DNA of 64,000 nucleotides from Mycobacteriales bacterium (GTDB taxonomy: Bacteria; Actinomycetota; Actinomycetes; Mycobacteriales; SCTD01): contig JAUYQP010000040.1 of NCBI GenBank assembly GCA_030697205.1, positions 1 through 64,000 on the forward strand, written 5' to 3'. A model generated the notes under the pieces. It saw only the letters and a program-made list of their open reading frames with translations. It did not search any database and was not told the DNA's origin. Position 1 is the stretch's first letter, and every line of letters starts with the position of its first letter. The translations under genes were made by a program, and so were the position numbers. This document shows, piece by piece, positions 1-8,395 of this stretch.

Positions 1-2
1 AC

Positions 3-212
3 GCCCGCAACTGGAGCGACGAGGAGTGGGCCGCCCGCAACTGGAGCGCCCGCAACTGGAGCGACGAGGAGTGGGCCGCCCGCAACTGGAGCGCCCGCAA
101 CTGGAGCGACGAGGAGTGGGCCGCGCGCAACTGGAGCGCCCGCAACTGGACGGCCGAGGAGTGGGTGGCCCGCAACTGGACGGCCCGCAACTGGACCGCC
201 GTCGACTGGGCC
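3..212 (+). repeat. 45-bp in-frame tandem repeat
   Basis: Copies begin at 3, 48, 93 and 138, with a partial copy at 183. The first three are nearly identical (one silent change), while the fourth and fifth have substitutions that keep the ARNW-S/T pattern. The unit contains two copies of the sub-motif gcccgcaactgg. The 45-bp period equals 15 codons, so copy-number change would keep the reading frame. Confidence 0.9.
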
Positions 213-215
213 TGA
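3..215 (+). CDS. C-terminal fragment of a Trp-rich repeat protein
   Basis: The gene enters from the left edge, so only its last 70 codons are visible, ending at TGA 213-215. In this frame the DNA reads as a 15-residue repeat, ARNWSDEEWAARNWS, about 4.7 times. The last copies drift to ARNWTAEEWV and end in TAVDWA. Regular W-S/T spacing and no cysteines suggest a surface-exposed or secreted repeat tail. From memory, comparable Trp/Ser repeats occur at the ends of some actinobacterial S8 peptidases, but no catalytic part is in view, so the parent family is a guess. Another frame is also open across the repeat (from 26), but it reads through unrelated sequence past 215 and has no start signal. 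Confidence 0.6.
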   Translation, partial: ARNWSDEEWAARNWSARNWSDEEWAARNWSARNWSDEEWAARNWSARNWTAEEWVARNWTARNWTAVDWA

Positions 216-359
216 GCGCAGCCGCGCCCAGGACGCCCGAGCCGACGTGGCCCGAGATGGCCCGATGTGGCCATGTCCCCGAGCGCCTCACGTGTCGATG
301 TCCCCCGCAGGGTGTCCCTGCGGGGGACGTCCGTGTCCGGACCTAGACGACGAGAGGCG

Positions 360-2747
360 GTGACCGAGGTGGGCCTGACCCGGCTCGTCGGCGCCATCGC
401 CGCCCTGGGCATCGCCCTGCAGGCCGGCGTCGCGCTGGCCGTCGGTGGCCACGGCCCGGTCGCGGTCCTCGCGCTGGGCGGCGGGCCGGTGCCGGACGGC
501 TGGCCGCTGCTGCTCGCGATGCTCGTCCTCACCGTGGTGGGCGACCTCGTCGCGGTCCGCGTCCGTCACGGCGAGGAGTCCGAGGAGCTGACCCTCTTCG
601 AGGCCGCGGTCGTCGTCAGCGTCCTGCTGCTCCCGGCGCTCCCGGCGCTGCTCGTACCCGTGGTCGCGAGCGTCATCTGCTCGCTGATCCGCCGCCGCGA
701 CGCCGTGAAGACGGTCTTCAACAGCGCCAACCTGGCAGCAGCCACGGCCGTGCTGGTCCTCACCGTCCACCTCGTGTCGGGTCCGGGGCAGGGGCTGTCC
801 TGGCGGACCGTCCTCGCGCTCGTGATCGGGACGCTGGCCTTCACGACGGTCAATCTCGTCGCGCTCTCGCGGGTGCTCGGCATCGTCACCGGCGACGACC
901 CGTGGGCCGTGGTCCGCGACGGCGTCAGGCTGTCGGCGGTCATGGCCGTCGGCACCGTGGCCCTCGGCGGCACCGTCCTCACCGTGGCCGAGGCGGCGCC
1001 CGCGCTGCTGCCCTTCACGATCATGCCGGCGGCGGCGCTGACCTTCGCCTACCGCGCGGCGGCCCAGGAGTCGGAGGAGCGAGAGCGCTCCAGCCGACTG
1101 CTCGCGCTGTCCCAGGTCCTGGCCGGGCGACTCGACTCCGAGGCGCTGCTCGAGTCCTTCCTCGAGCTCTCGCGCCAGGCCTTCGGCGCCGACCTCGCCT
1201 TCGCCGTGCTCGACCCCGGCTCGGTGACACCCGGCCAGGCGGTGCCGACCACCGTCGCCAGCGACCGCGAGGACGGGGCCTTCCGTCGTACCTCCTCCGA
1301 GACCGAGCAGGTCCTGCTGCTGCGCGCGGCCCAGAGCGGCGCGTCCGTCATCGACGGCGAGCTGCCCGTCGGCTGGACGCGGGCGCTGCTCACGCCGCTC
1401 GAGGCCGAGGGCCGCCGCGTCGGCGCGCTCGTCCTCGTCACCCGTGACCGCCACCGCGCGCTCGGCGGGCGCGAGCTCACCCTGCTCACGCCGCTCGCGA
1501 GCGCCCTGGCCGTCGCGCTGCGCGGCGCCGCCCACCTGCACCGCCTGACCGAGGAGACGTCCAAGCTGCAGGCCGTCGTCGACTCGTCGTCCGACGGCAT
1601 CCTCGTGCTCGACGGCCAGGGGCTCGTGCAGCTGTGGAGCCCGGCCGTCGAGGCGCTCACCGGCAAGCCCGCGCTGTCCGCGCTGGGACGGCCGCTCGGC
1701 GCCCTGATGGTCACCACCGGTACCGACGGCGCGGCCAAGGACGCCTTCACCGCAGGCACGGCGGAGATCAGCCCCGACAGCCCGCAGGCGGTCGTCGAGC
1801 TGACCCTGCTGCGCGACGACGGCGAGCAGCGCGTCGTGCGCTGCGCCCATGCCGGCGTGTTCGAGGGTGACGAGCTCGTCCGCGACGTCGTGATCGTCCA
1901 CGACGTCACGCGCGAGCGGCAGGTCGAGCGCCTCAAGGCCGACTTCATCGCGACCGTCTCCCACGAGCTGCGCACCCCGGTCACCCCCATCAAGGGCTAC
2001 GCCGACCTGCTCCGCCGCCGGGGCGACCAGATGACGCCGGAGAAGCGGGCCGAGTGCCTCGAGGTCATCGGCGACCGCGCGTCCCACCTCGCCCGCCTCG
2101 TCGAGGACCTGCTGCTCGCGTCGCGGATCTCCGCGACCGAGGGCAGCACCCTGGCGCAGGTCGACATGGGTCGTGACGACCTCGTCGCCCTGACACGGCG
2201 CGCCTGCGGCGACTTCGGGATGGACGGCCCGCGCGTCACGACCCACCTCCCGGAGGGTCCTGTCGAGGTCAGCTGCGACCCGGTCCGCGTCATCCAGGTG
2301 CTGACCAACATGGTCGGCAACGCGCTGAAGTACTCCGCACCCGGCACGCCCGTCGACGTCCGCCTGTCCGTCGCCGACGGCCGCGCGATCGTGGAGGTCG
2401 AGGACCGCGGCCGCGGCATCCCCGCCGACCAGCTCGAGAAGGTCTTCGACAAGTTCCACCGCGTCGAGGACCCGATGCGCATGACCACCGGCGGCACCGG
2501 CCTCGGGCTCTACATCGCCCGCCAGCTGGCCTCCGCGATGGGCGGCACGCTCTCGTGCACGTCCACGCTCGGTGTCGGCTCGGTCTTCACCTTCAGCCTC
2601 GCGCTCGCCGGCACCGGCCCCGAGCCGACCCCGGCGCCGGTCCCGGTCGCCGCCCCGCTGCCCGAGGGTGCGCGCCACGTCCCCCGGCCGCGCCGCGCAC
2701 CTCCCTGGGCCGTCGCTCCGACACCCCCGGCCCCTCCTGCGCCGTAA
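360..2747 (+). CDS. Membrane sensor histidine kinase (GAF-PAS-HisKA-HATPase)
   Basis: A 795-residue protein. Residues 1 to about 230 hold several hydrophobic segments likely to be a multi-pass membrane sensor. A GAF-like region (about 240-400) and a PAS-like region (about 405-525, beginning near LQAVVDSSSDGILVLD) follow. The HisKA H-box is ATVSHELRTPVTPIKGY with the phospho-acceptor His near residue 534. HATPase motifs are N-box NMVGNALKYS, G1 DRGRGIPADQ and G2 TGGTGLGLYIARQ. The last 50 or so residues are Pro/Ala-rich and probably disordered. GTG at 360 is chosen because GAGAGG lies just upstream and a membrane segment begins soon after; an in-frame ATG at 267 exists but adds a non-hydrophobic leader. 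No response regulator is adjacent, so the partner is unknown. Confidence 0.9.
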   Translation: MTEVGLTRLVGAIAALGIALQAGVALAVGGHGPVAVLALGGGPVPDGWPLLLAMLVLTVVGDLVAVRVRHGEESEELTLFEAAVVVSVLLLPALPALLVPVVASVICSLIRRRDAVKTVFNSANLAAATAVLVLTVHLVSGPGQGLSWRTVLALVIGTLAFTTVNLVALSRVLGIVTGDDPWAVVRDGVRLSAVMAVGTVALGGTVLTVAEAAPALLPFTIMPAAALTFAYRAAAQESEERERSSRLLALSQVLAGRLDSEALLESFLELSRQAFGADLAFAVLDPGSVTPGQAVPTTVASDREDGAFRRTSSETEQVLLLRAAQSGASVIDGELPVGWTRALLTPLEAEGRRVGALVLVTRDRHRALGGRELTLLTPLASALAVALRGAAHLHRLTEETSKLQAVVDSSSDGILVLDGQGLVQLWSPAVEALTGKPALSALGRPLGALMVTTGTDGAAKDAFTAGTAEISPDSPQAVVELTLLRDDGEQRVVRCAHAGVFEGDELVRDVVIVHDVTRERQVERLKADFIATVSHELRTPVTPIKGYADLLRRRGDQMTPEKRAECLEVIGDRASHLARLVEDLLLASRISATEGSTLAQVDMGRDDLVALTRRACGDFGMDGPRVTTHLPEGPVEVSCDPVRVIQVLTNMVGNALKYSAPGTPVDVRLSVADGRAIVEVEDRGRGIPADQLEKVFDKFHRVEDPMRMTTGGTGLGLYIARQLASAMGGTLSCTSTLGVGSVFTFSLALAGTGPEPTPAPVPVAAPLPEGARHVPRPRRAPPWAVAPTPPAPPAP

Positions 2748-2844
2748 GACCGACCTGTCCCGCTAGGCTTGCGTCGGAAGCACGCGCGCCGCACCCGCCG
2801 CGCGGAACCGGGGCACGCCCCGTCACACCGACCTGGAGGACCCC

Positions 2845-2997
2845 GTGGCTGAGACCTACAACGGCTACTGCGTGAAGTGCAAGGAGAAGCGCGACTTCGA
2901 TGGTGAGGTCAAGGTCAGCGAGAGCGGCCGGCGCATGGCGCAGGGCCTGTGCCCGGTCTGCGGCACCAAGATGAACCGCATCCTCGGCAAGGCCTGA
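2845..2997 (+). CDS. DUF5679 zinc-ribbon protein
   Basis: A 50-residue protein starting at GTG with GGAGGA (2835-2840) five bases upstream. Two cysteine pairs, CVKC near residue 9 and CPVC near 36, form a probable single zinc ribbon. Length and sequence fit the DUF5679 family of small actinobacterial proteins of unknown function. It is followed after 20 bp by a perfect hairpin, so it probably ends a transcription unit. Function is not known. Confidence 0.85.
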   Translation: MAETYNGYCVKCKEKRDFDGEVKVSESGRRMAQGLCPVCGTKMNRILGKA

Positions 2998-3017
2998 CAC
3001 ACCGCACAGCTCGTACG

Positions 3018-3052
3018 ACGAGGCCGGCACCCACCACGGGTGCCGGCCTCGT
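3018..3052 (+). terminator. Hairpin terminator after DUF5679 gene
   Basis: A perfect 15-bp stem (acgaggccggcaccc with gggtgccggcctcgt) and a 5-base loop lie 20 bp after the DUF5679 stop. There is no U-tract, as is common for terminators in high-GC actinobacteria. Confidence 0.8.
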
Positions 3053-3102
3053 CGGCGTCTCAGGGCCTCCTCTGTGCGTCGCGCGCGGTCCAGGCTCACG
3101 AT

Positions 3103-3174
3103 GATCAACAGCACATCTGCACCTGAGGCCACGCTCGGCGCGGCCCTCCTCCGCGTGCAGATGTGCTGTCGATC
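3103..3174. repeat. 20-bp inverted repeat with 32-bp spacer
   Basis: gatcaacagcacatctgcac (3103-3122) and gtgcagatgtgctgtcgatc (3155-3174) are complementary at 19 of 20 positions. The repeat occupies the 336-bp gap between the DUF5679 gene and the E1-like gene, beyond the terminator hairpin. It is less GC-rich than its surroundings. It could be a large operator, a second structured RNA element or a relic of an inserted repeat. Nothing else recognisable lies in this gap except the ribosome site at 3320-3327. Confidence 0.75.
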
Positions 3175-3333
3175 TTGAGGGAAGACGGCGCGGCGCGGCC
3201 GGCAGCCCCTCGGGTCGGCCCGATCACTCGCGGCCGGCGACCGCCTGCGCGTCGCGTTGCCCACAGGCGCTGTGGACGAGCGAGGCCACGGTCGGCGCGT
3301 AGGTGCGAGCCTGCCGGGCAGGAGGTGCCACCG

Positions 3334-4416
3334 ATGACCCCAACCGCCCACGACGACGTCGACCCGCCGCTGTTCCTGGCCGGCCCACCGAGAGGGGTGC
3401 GCCGACCGGTGCTGCCTGCGGCGTACCGCCGGTTGTGGCGCGACCAGCAGACGCTCCAGCTCGGACGGGCGTCGGCGACCGCCATGGTGCTGAGCGGGCT
3501 CGACCCGGCGACCCGCGGTGCGCTCGCGCTGCTCGACGGGACCCGCGACGTCGCGGCGGTGCTGCGCGACGCGCGGCTGCTCGGCTGCGCCGACGACCGG
3601 GCGCTCGAGCTGCTGCAGGTGCTCGACGGGGCCGGGCTGCTCGACGACGCGGCCGACGTGGGGGCTCCGGTCCGGCGCGGCGAGCAGCAGCGGCTCGCGC
3701 CCGACCTCGCGTCCCTGCGGCTGGTGGGCAGCCCGGTGAGCGCGACGAACCGGGCACGGGCGAGCGTGCAGGTGCTCGGCGCCGCGCGGGTCGGGGCGGC
3801 GCTCGCGACCCTGCTCACCGCCGCCGGGGTCGAGCGGGTCGAGGTCGTCGACGCGGTCGCGACCGCACCGGAGGACACCGGGGCGGCGGGCCTCGGCCGC
3901 GACGACGTCGGCACCCGTCGCGACAGCGCGGCTGTCGCGCGGGCCGCCGCGCTCGGCGAGGCGGCAGCGCTGGGCGCGGGCGGCGGCACCGACCTGACCG
4001 TGCTCGCACCCACGACGCCGGCGGGGCTGGACGACATGGCGGCCGCACTGCCGGTGGGTGCGACGTACCTCGTGGCGGAGGTCCGTGACGCCGTCGGTGT
4101 CGTGGGCCCACTGGTGGTCGCCGGACGCAGCGCCTGCCTGCGCTGCCTCGACCTGCACCGCAGCGACCGCGACCCGGCCTGGCCGGTGCTCGCAGCGCAG
4201 CTGTCCGGGCCGTGGCGCGGGACGGCGGCCTGCGACGGCACGCTCGCCGTCGCGGTCGCCGCGCAAGCCTGCCTGCAGGCGCTGCTCGCCCTCGACGCGC
4301 TCGCCACCGGCGGCCCGCTGCCCGCGACCGCGAGCGGCACCCTCGAGCTGGCGCTGCCCGACTGGCGCTGGCGGCGCCGGAGCTGGCCGCTGCACCCCGA
4401 CTGCTCCTGCCACTGA
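3334..4416 (+). CDS. Degenerate ThiF/E1-like protein (TOMM-type leader-binding family)
   Basis: A 360-residue protein starting at ATG 3334 behind AGGAGGTG (3320-3327). Residues about 25-110 look like the small winged-helix region at the N-terminus of TOMM/ThiF-like precursor-binding proteins. The Rossmann part begins at VQVLGAARVGAALATLL, where the usual GxGxxG nucleotide loop has decayed, and the second strand VERVEVVDAV is kept. A Cys pair occurs in ACLRCLDLHRSDRDPAWP and a Cys/His end in HPDCSCH, as in E1-type zinc sites. The nucleotide loop suggests it binds a partner and does not adenylate. It lies 48 bp before the AarF kinase, same strand. No YcaO, dehydrogenase or precursor peptide is visible nearby, so a RiPP role is unsupported. 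Confidence 0.65.
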   Translation: MTPTAHDDVDPPLFLAGPPRGVRRPVLPAAYRRLWRDQQTLQLGRASATAMVLSGLDPATRGALALLDGTRDVAAVLRDARLLGCADDRALELLQVLDGAGLLDDAADVGAPVRRGEQQRLAPDLASLRLVGSPVSATNRARASVQVLGAARVGAALATLLTAAGVERVEVVDAVATAPEDTGAAGLGRDDVGTRRDSAAVARAAALGEAAALGAGGGTDLTVLAPTTPAGLDDMAAALPVGATYLVAEVRDAVGVVGPLVVAGRSACLRCLDLHRSDRDPAWPVLAAQLSGPWRGTAACDGTLAVAVAAQACLQALLALDALATGGPLPATASGTLELALPDWRWRRRSWPLHPDCSCH

Positions 4417-4464
4417 CCGGCACCCGGACGGGCGCCGCACGCCCCGGGGCCCCAGACTGCACAG

Positions 4465-5802
4465 GTGACCCCCAGCGACGAGCCGACCACTGCGGCGCGG
4501 GTGCCGCAGCGGGCCGTCGCCCGCGGTGCCCGGCTCGCGACGCTGCCGATCGGCGTCGCCGGCCGAGCAACCGTCGGGCTCGGCAAGCGGATCGGCGGGC
4601 GTCCGGCCGAGCTGGTCGCTGCGGAGCTGCGGCAGCGCACCGCGGAGCAGCTGTTCCAGGTGCTCGGGCAGCTCAAGGGCGGGGCGATGAAGCTCGGCCA
4701 GGCCATGAGCGTCTTCGAGGCCGCACTGCCCGAGGAGGTCGCGGCGCCCTACCGCGCGGCCCTGACCAAGCTGCAGGAGTCGGCGCCTCCGCTGCCGGCC
4801 GCGACCGTCCACGGGGTCCTCGCCACCCAGCTCGGCGAGGGCTGGCGCGAGCTGTTCGCGGAGTTCGACGACCGCCCGGCGGCTGCGGCGAGCATCGGCC
4901 AGGTCCACCGGGCGGTGTGGTCCGACGGGACACCGGTGGCCGTGAAGATCCAGTACCCCGGGGCCGGCAAGGCGCTCATGTCCGACCTGCGGCAGCTGTC
5001 GCGGCTGGCCCGCACCTTCGCGGTCTTCTCCCCCGGCCTCGACGTCAAGCCGCTGCTCAAGGAGCTGCAGTCCCGGGTGGCCGAGGAGCTCGACTACCGC
5101 CTCGAGGCCGAGAGCCAGCGGACCTTCGCCGAGGCCTACGACGGCGACCCCGAGATCCGCGTCCCCCGGGTCGTCGCCGACGCCGACCAGGTCCTCGTGA
5201 CGGAGTGGATCGAGGGCATGCCGCTGTCACACATCATCCGCGAGGGCACCCCGGAGCAGCGCGACCGCGCCTCTTCACTGCTCGCGCGCTTCCTCTTCAG
5301 CGGGCCGGTCCTCGCCGGGCTGCTCCACGCCGACCCGCACCCCGGCAACTTCCGGCTGCTGCCCGACGGCCGGCTCGGCGTCATCGACTTCGGCGCGGTC
5401 GACCGGCTGCCCGACGGCGCGCCCGAGCCGATCGGCCGCATCACCCGCCTCGCGCTCGCCGGCGACGCGCAGGGCGTGCTGGACGCGCTGCGCGCCGAGG
5501 GCTTCGTCAAGGACTCGGTGCAGCTCGACGCGCAGGCGCTGCTCGACTACCTGCTGCCGCTGCTCGAGCCGGTCGCCGACGAGACCTTCCGCTTCACCCG
5601 CCCGTGGCTGCGCGCCCAGGCACTGCGCCTCGGCGACCCCCGCTCACCGGCCGCCCAGCTCGGCAGGCAGCTCAACCTGCCCCCGGCGTACCTCCTGCTG
5701 CACCGCGTCACCCTCGGCACCATCGGGGTGCTGTGCCAGCTCGACGGCGAGGCCGCCTACCGCGCGGAGATGCAGCGCTGGCAGCCCGGCTTCGCCGACT
5801 GA
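4465..5802 (+). CDS. AarF/ABC1/UbiB-family atypical kinase
   Basis: A 445-residue protein. Family hallmarks are visible: the KxGQ-type segment KGGAMKLGQAMSVFE (about 70-84), an Ala-rich loop in AAAASIGQVHRA, the VAIK-like VAVKIQYPG, catalytic HADPHPGNF and metal-binding VIDFGAVDRLP. ABC1 kinases support quinone or lipid metabolism in other organisms; the substrate here is not determinable. The start is GTG 4465. In M. tuberculosis the equivalent gene (Rv3197) lies next to whiB7; here about 7 kb of extra genes separates the two. Confidence 0.88.
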   Translation: MTPSDEPTTAARVPQRAVARGARLATLPIGVAGRATVGLGKRIGGRPAELVAAELRQRTAEQLFQVLGQLKGGAMKLGQAMSVFEAALPEEVAAPYRAALTKLQESAPPLPAATVHGVLATQLGEGWRELFAEFDDRPAAAASIGQVHRAVWSDGTPVAVKIQYPGAGKALMSDLRQLSRLARTFAVFSPGLDVKPLLKELQSRVAEELDYRLEAESQRTFAEAYDGDPEIRVPRVVADADQVLVTEWIEGMPLSHIIREGTPEQRDRASSLLARFLFSGPVLAGLLHADPHPGNFRLLPDGRLGVIDFGAVDRLPDGAPEPIGRITRLALAGDAQGVLDALRAEGFVKDSVQLDAQALLDYLLPLLEPVADETFRFTRPWLRAQALRLGDPRSPAAQLGRQLNLPPAYLLLHRVTLGTIGVLCQLDGEAAYRAEMQRWQPGFAD

Positions 5803-5806
5803 GGGG

Positions 5807-5992
5807 TCACCACCAGGCCTCGTCGAGACGACCCTCGATCGAGCGCAGGTTCTGCCGGGTGCAGGCGTCGCACAGGTGCGACGCGCCGCGCTCGCTCACC
5901 TGCATCGCCCAGGTCGGGGGCAGCTCGGGAGCGGTGGTGCCGCAGGAGCCGCAGGTGACGTACGCCGGGACCGGTGCGGCATCGTCTGTCAT
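5807..5992 (-). CDS. Small zinc-ribbon hypothetical protein
   Basis: A 61-residue protein with two CxxC pairs, CGSC near residue 14 and CDAC near 41, spaced like a treble-clef or ribbon zinc site. It is acidic and Trp-rich at the C-terminus (DEAWW). It converges on the AarF kinase gene with only 4 bp between the stops. Its upstream neighbour on the same strand stops 33 bp before this start, so it may be co-transcribed with it. Function unknown. Confidence 0.65.
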   Translation of the reverse strand: MTDDAAPVPAYVTCGSCGTTAPELPPTWAMQVSERGASHLCDACTRQNLRSIEGRLDEAWW

Positions 5993-6025
5993 GACGGCGA
6001 TCCTGCCCGGTCAGCCGGCGTGGTG

Positions 6026-6754
6026 TCAGTCCTGCGGAGCAGCCGGGTCGGCGGGGGCTGCCGCAGGGGCCGCGCCGGGAGCCGCAGTGGGCGGGGCGGC
6101 CGGCTCGCCGGGCGGGACGTCGGCAGACGCGGGCGCAGCGGCCGGAGCGGGAGCCGGAGAGGCCTCGGCAGGAGCCGGGGCGGACTCGGTGGGGGCGCTG
6201 GTCTCGATCGGCGCGCTGGACTCGACGAGAGCCGGCGCGGACTCGGTCGGGGCGCTGGTCTCGACCGGAGCACTGGACTCGGTGGGCGCGCCGGACTCGG
6301 TCTGGGCATCACCGGCGCCCTCGGGACGCGGCGGCCGCGGGCCGCGCTCCCCGCGCTCCGGGCGGTCACCGCGACCACGACGGCCGCGCTCGCCGCGCTC
6401 CGGGCGCTCGCCGCGGTCCGTCCGCTCACCCCGGTCCGGGCGCTCGCCGCGCTCGGGGCGCTTGCCGCCCGCGACCTGCAGGATCGGCGAGGACATGTCC
6501 ATGCCGCCGGCGAGGGCGTACTCCTGGATGAGCAGCTCGAGCTGCAGCGCCATCGTCGGCTCTGCGGTCTCCATCTTCGAGCGGGCCAGGTCGCGCAGCG
6601 TCGTGAGGCGGGCCTTCTTGCGGCCGGCGTCGTCGCGCGGGTAGGTGAGCAGGACCGCGTGGGCCGCACAGGAGGCGGTGCCCGCCACGGAGGTCACCGC
6701 CTCACGCACGAGGGCGAGGTCGGTGAGGCAGGGCGCGCACTGAAGGGCCGTCAT
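6026..6754 (-). CDS. Hypothetical protein with RGER and PTES low-complexity tail
   Basis: A 242-residue protein if it starts at ATG 6754 (MTALQCAPCLTDLALV). Residues 1 to about 100 look ordered, with a CAPC pair at the N-terminus, a basic middle (GRKKARL) and helical TMALQLELLIQEY. Next comes an Arg-rich run of GER repeats (KRPERGERPDRGERTDRGER), then Glu/Ser/Ala/Pro repeats of the type APTESSAPVETS to the end. The two halves of the tail have opposite charge. I do not recognise the family. A longer reading frame upstream to 6847 exists but overlaps the divergent propeller gene's leader, so it is less likely. Confidence 0.6.
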   Translation of the reverse strand: MTALQCAPCLTDLALVREAVTSVAGTASCAAHAVLLTYPRDDAGRKKARLTTLRDLARSKMETAEPTMALQLELLIQEYALAGGMDMSSPILQVAGGKRPERGERPDRGERTDRGERPERGERGRRGRGDRPERGERGPRPPRPEGAGDAQTESGAPTESSAPVETSAPTESAPALVESSAPIETSAPTESAPAPAEASPAPAPAAAPASADVPPGEPAAPPTAAPGAAPAAAPADPAAPQD

Positions 6755-6873
6755 ACCGACCCACGCTAGTAGGTGGGCGGGCCGGGCCGCGCGACTGAGA
6801 ACACGTTGCAGGAGCAGCACGGCCCCGTGTCGAAGTAGTGACCGCAACCGCCCCCGCTCCGAAGAGGTCCCCC

Positions 6874-8394
6874 GTGCCGGCGCGTCGTCCCGTCGTACGC
6901 CTCGTCCTTGCCACGGCTGTGCTCGCCACCCTGGGCGCGACCACGCTCGCCGCGGGTGCCGGTGTCGGGCCCGCCGACCTCGACGCGCTGCGGAGCTACG
7001 CGCAGAGCCACGGCCTGCAGCCCGACCTGTCGTCGCGGGCCGCTGCGGAGAAGGCGATCACCGGCGCGACGCCCCGGGCGAAGTGCGGCCCGGGCGCCAA
7101 GCCGGAGACCGGCCGGCAGGGCCGCGTGCCGCTCGCGGAGTTCGTGAGCGGGCGCGCCGAGGAGGGCTACTTCTGCAACACCCGCACGGTCGGGCACTTC
7201 GGCGAGACCGGCGGCTTCCAGGTCCAGCGCTACACCGACGCGACCGGCCGCACCTGCGCCTACTACGACAGCACGCTGCTGTTCCCGATCGACGCCCGCA
7301 ACGGCGCGCTCGGCACCACCGTCCTCGACATGACCGACCCGTCGAAGCCGGTGCAGACCGACACGCTGCGCTCCCCCGCAATGCAGACCACCCACGAGTC
7401 GCTGCGCGTCAACCACGTGCGCGGTCTGCTCGTCGCCAACGCCGGCTCCCCCGCGACGCAGGTGGGCTTCGTCGATGTGTACGACGTGAAGGCCGACTGC
7501 CGCAAGCCCGTCCTGAAGTCGTCGTTGCCGATCGGGTTCTTCGGGCACGAGGGCGGCTTCTCGCCCGACGGCAAGACCTACTGGGTGTCGACGACGAGCC
7601 AGCCCGGCATCACCGCGATCGGCCTCGAGAACCCGATGGTCCCGTCGATCGTCTGGCGCAGCACCGAGTTCACCTCGCACGGCATGGGGCTGTCCGACAA
7701 CGGCACCCGCCTCTACGCCGCCGACACCGGCGACGCGTCGGGGCTGCGGATCCTCGACGTCACGCAGGTGCAGGAGCGGGTCGCCAACCCGGTCGTGAAG
7801 CAGATCAGCTACCTCACCTGGCCGGAGATCTCGATCCCCCAGAACGTCATCCCGATCAAGGTCAAGGGCCGCAGCTACGTCGTGGAGTTCGACGAGTTCG
7901 ACAGCAAGCCGACCGACTACGACGCAGCCAACCCGGTCGGGGCGGTGCGCATCATCGACATCCAGGACGAGAAGAAGCCGTTCGTGGTGTCCAAGATCCG
8001 GCTCGAGGTGCACCAGCCCGAGGCGCGCGCGTCCGACCAGGAGCAGGACCCCAACGCGACCTTCGGCGTGCAGGGCTACGCCGCCCACTACTGCTCGGTG
8101 CCGCGCCGCGTCGACCCCGGCATCCTCGCCTGCTCGATGATCCTGTCGGGCCTGCGGGTCTTCGACATCAACGACGTGAAGAAGCCGCGCGAGATCGCCT
8201 ACTTCAACGAGCCGCGCGTCACCGACGAGACCATGAGCGGCCTCGACCGCGGGGCGCACGCGATGAGCGCGCCCGCCTTCGACCCTGCGCGCAAGCAGGT
8301 CTGGTACACCGACGGCAAGACCGGCTTCTGGGCCGTCGAGCTCACCAACGGCGTCTGGAAGCCCAAGGGGAAGTACCCCGTCGGTACCTACTGA
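6874..8394 (+). CDS. Secreted LVIVD-repeat beta-propeller protein
   Basis: A 506-residue protein starting at GTG 6874, with GAAGAGG (6861-6867) upstream. In-frame GTG 6838 is possible but has no ribosome site. The first 30 residues are a signal peptide (RRPVVRLVLATAVLATLGA). The mature part has repeated blades with patterns such as GLRILDVTQVQ, GAVRIIDIQDEKKP and GLRVFDINDVKKPREIAYF, the LVIVD-repeat signature. Six cysteines in the mature part suggest disulfides outside the cell. Members are usually surface or periplasmic binding propellers; the ligand is unknown. Confidence 0.82.
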   Translation: MPARRPVVRLVLATAVLATLGATTLAAGAGVGPADLDALRSYAQSHGLQPDLSSRAAAEKAITGATPRAKCGPGAKPETGRQGRVPLAEFVSGRAEEGYFCNTRTVGHFGETGGFQVQRYTDATGRTCAYYDSTLLFPIDARNGALGTTVLDMTDPSKPVQTDTLRSPAMQTTHESLRVNHVRGLLVANAGSPATQVGFVDVYDVKADCRKPVLKSSLPIGFFGHEGGFSPDGKTYWVSTTSQPGITAIGLENPMVPSIVWRSTEFTSHGMGLSDNGTRLYAADTGDASGLRILDVTQVQERVANPVVKQISYLTWPEISIPQNVIPIKVKGRSYVVEFDEFDSKPTDYDAANPVGAVRIIDIQDEKKPFVVSKIRLEVHQPEARASDQEQDPNATFGVQGYAAHYCSVPRRVDPGILACSMILSGLRVFDINDVKKPREIAYFNEPRVTDETMSGLDRGAHAMSAPAFDPARKQVWYTDGKTGFWAVELTNGVWKPKGKYPVGTY

Positions 8395-8395
8395 C

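Noticed and set aside
26-346. Open frame of 106 codons over the 45-bp repeat
   Set aside because: It is the second frame over the repeat; the frame ending at 215 gives the regular ARNW-S/T repeat, and this one continues into unrelated sequence upstream of the kinase gene.
288-2678. Long open frame antisense to the histidine kinase
   Set aside because: High GC keeps antisense frames open; the product has no domain and the sense strand has complete kinase motifs.
3334-5802. RiPP (TOMM) biosynthesis cluster
   Set aside because: Only a degenerate E1-like protein is present, with no YcaO, dehydrogenase, precursor or exporter.
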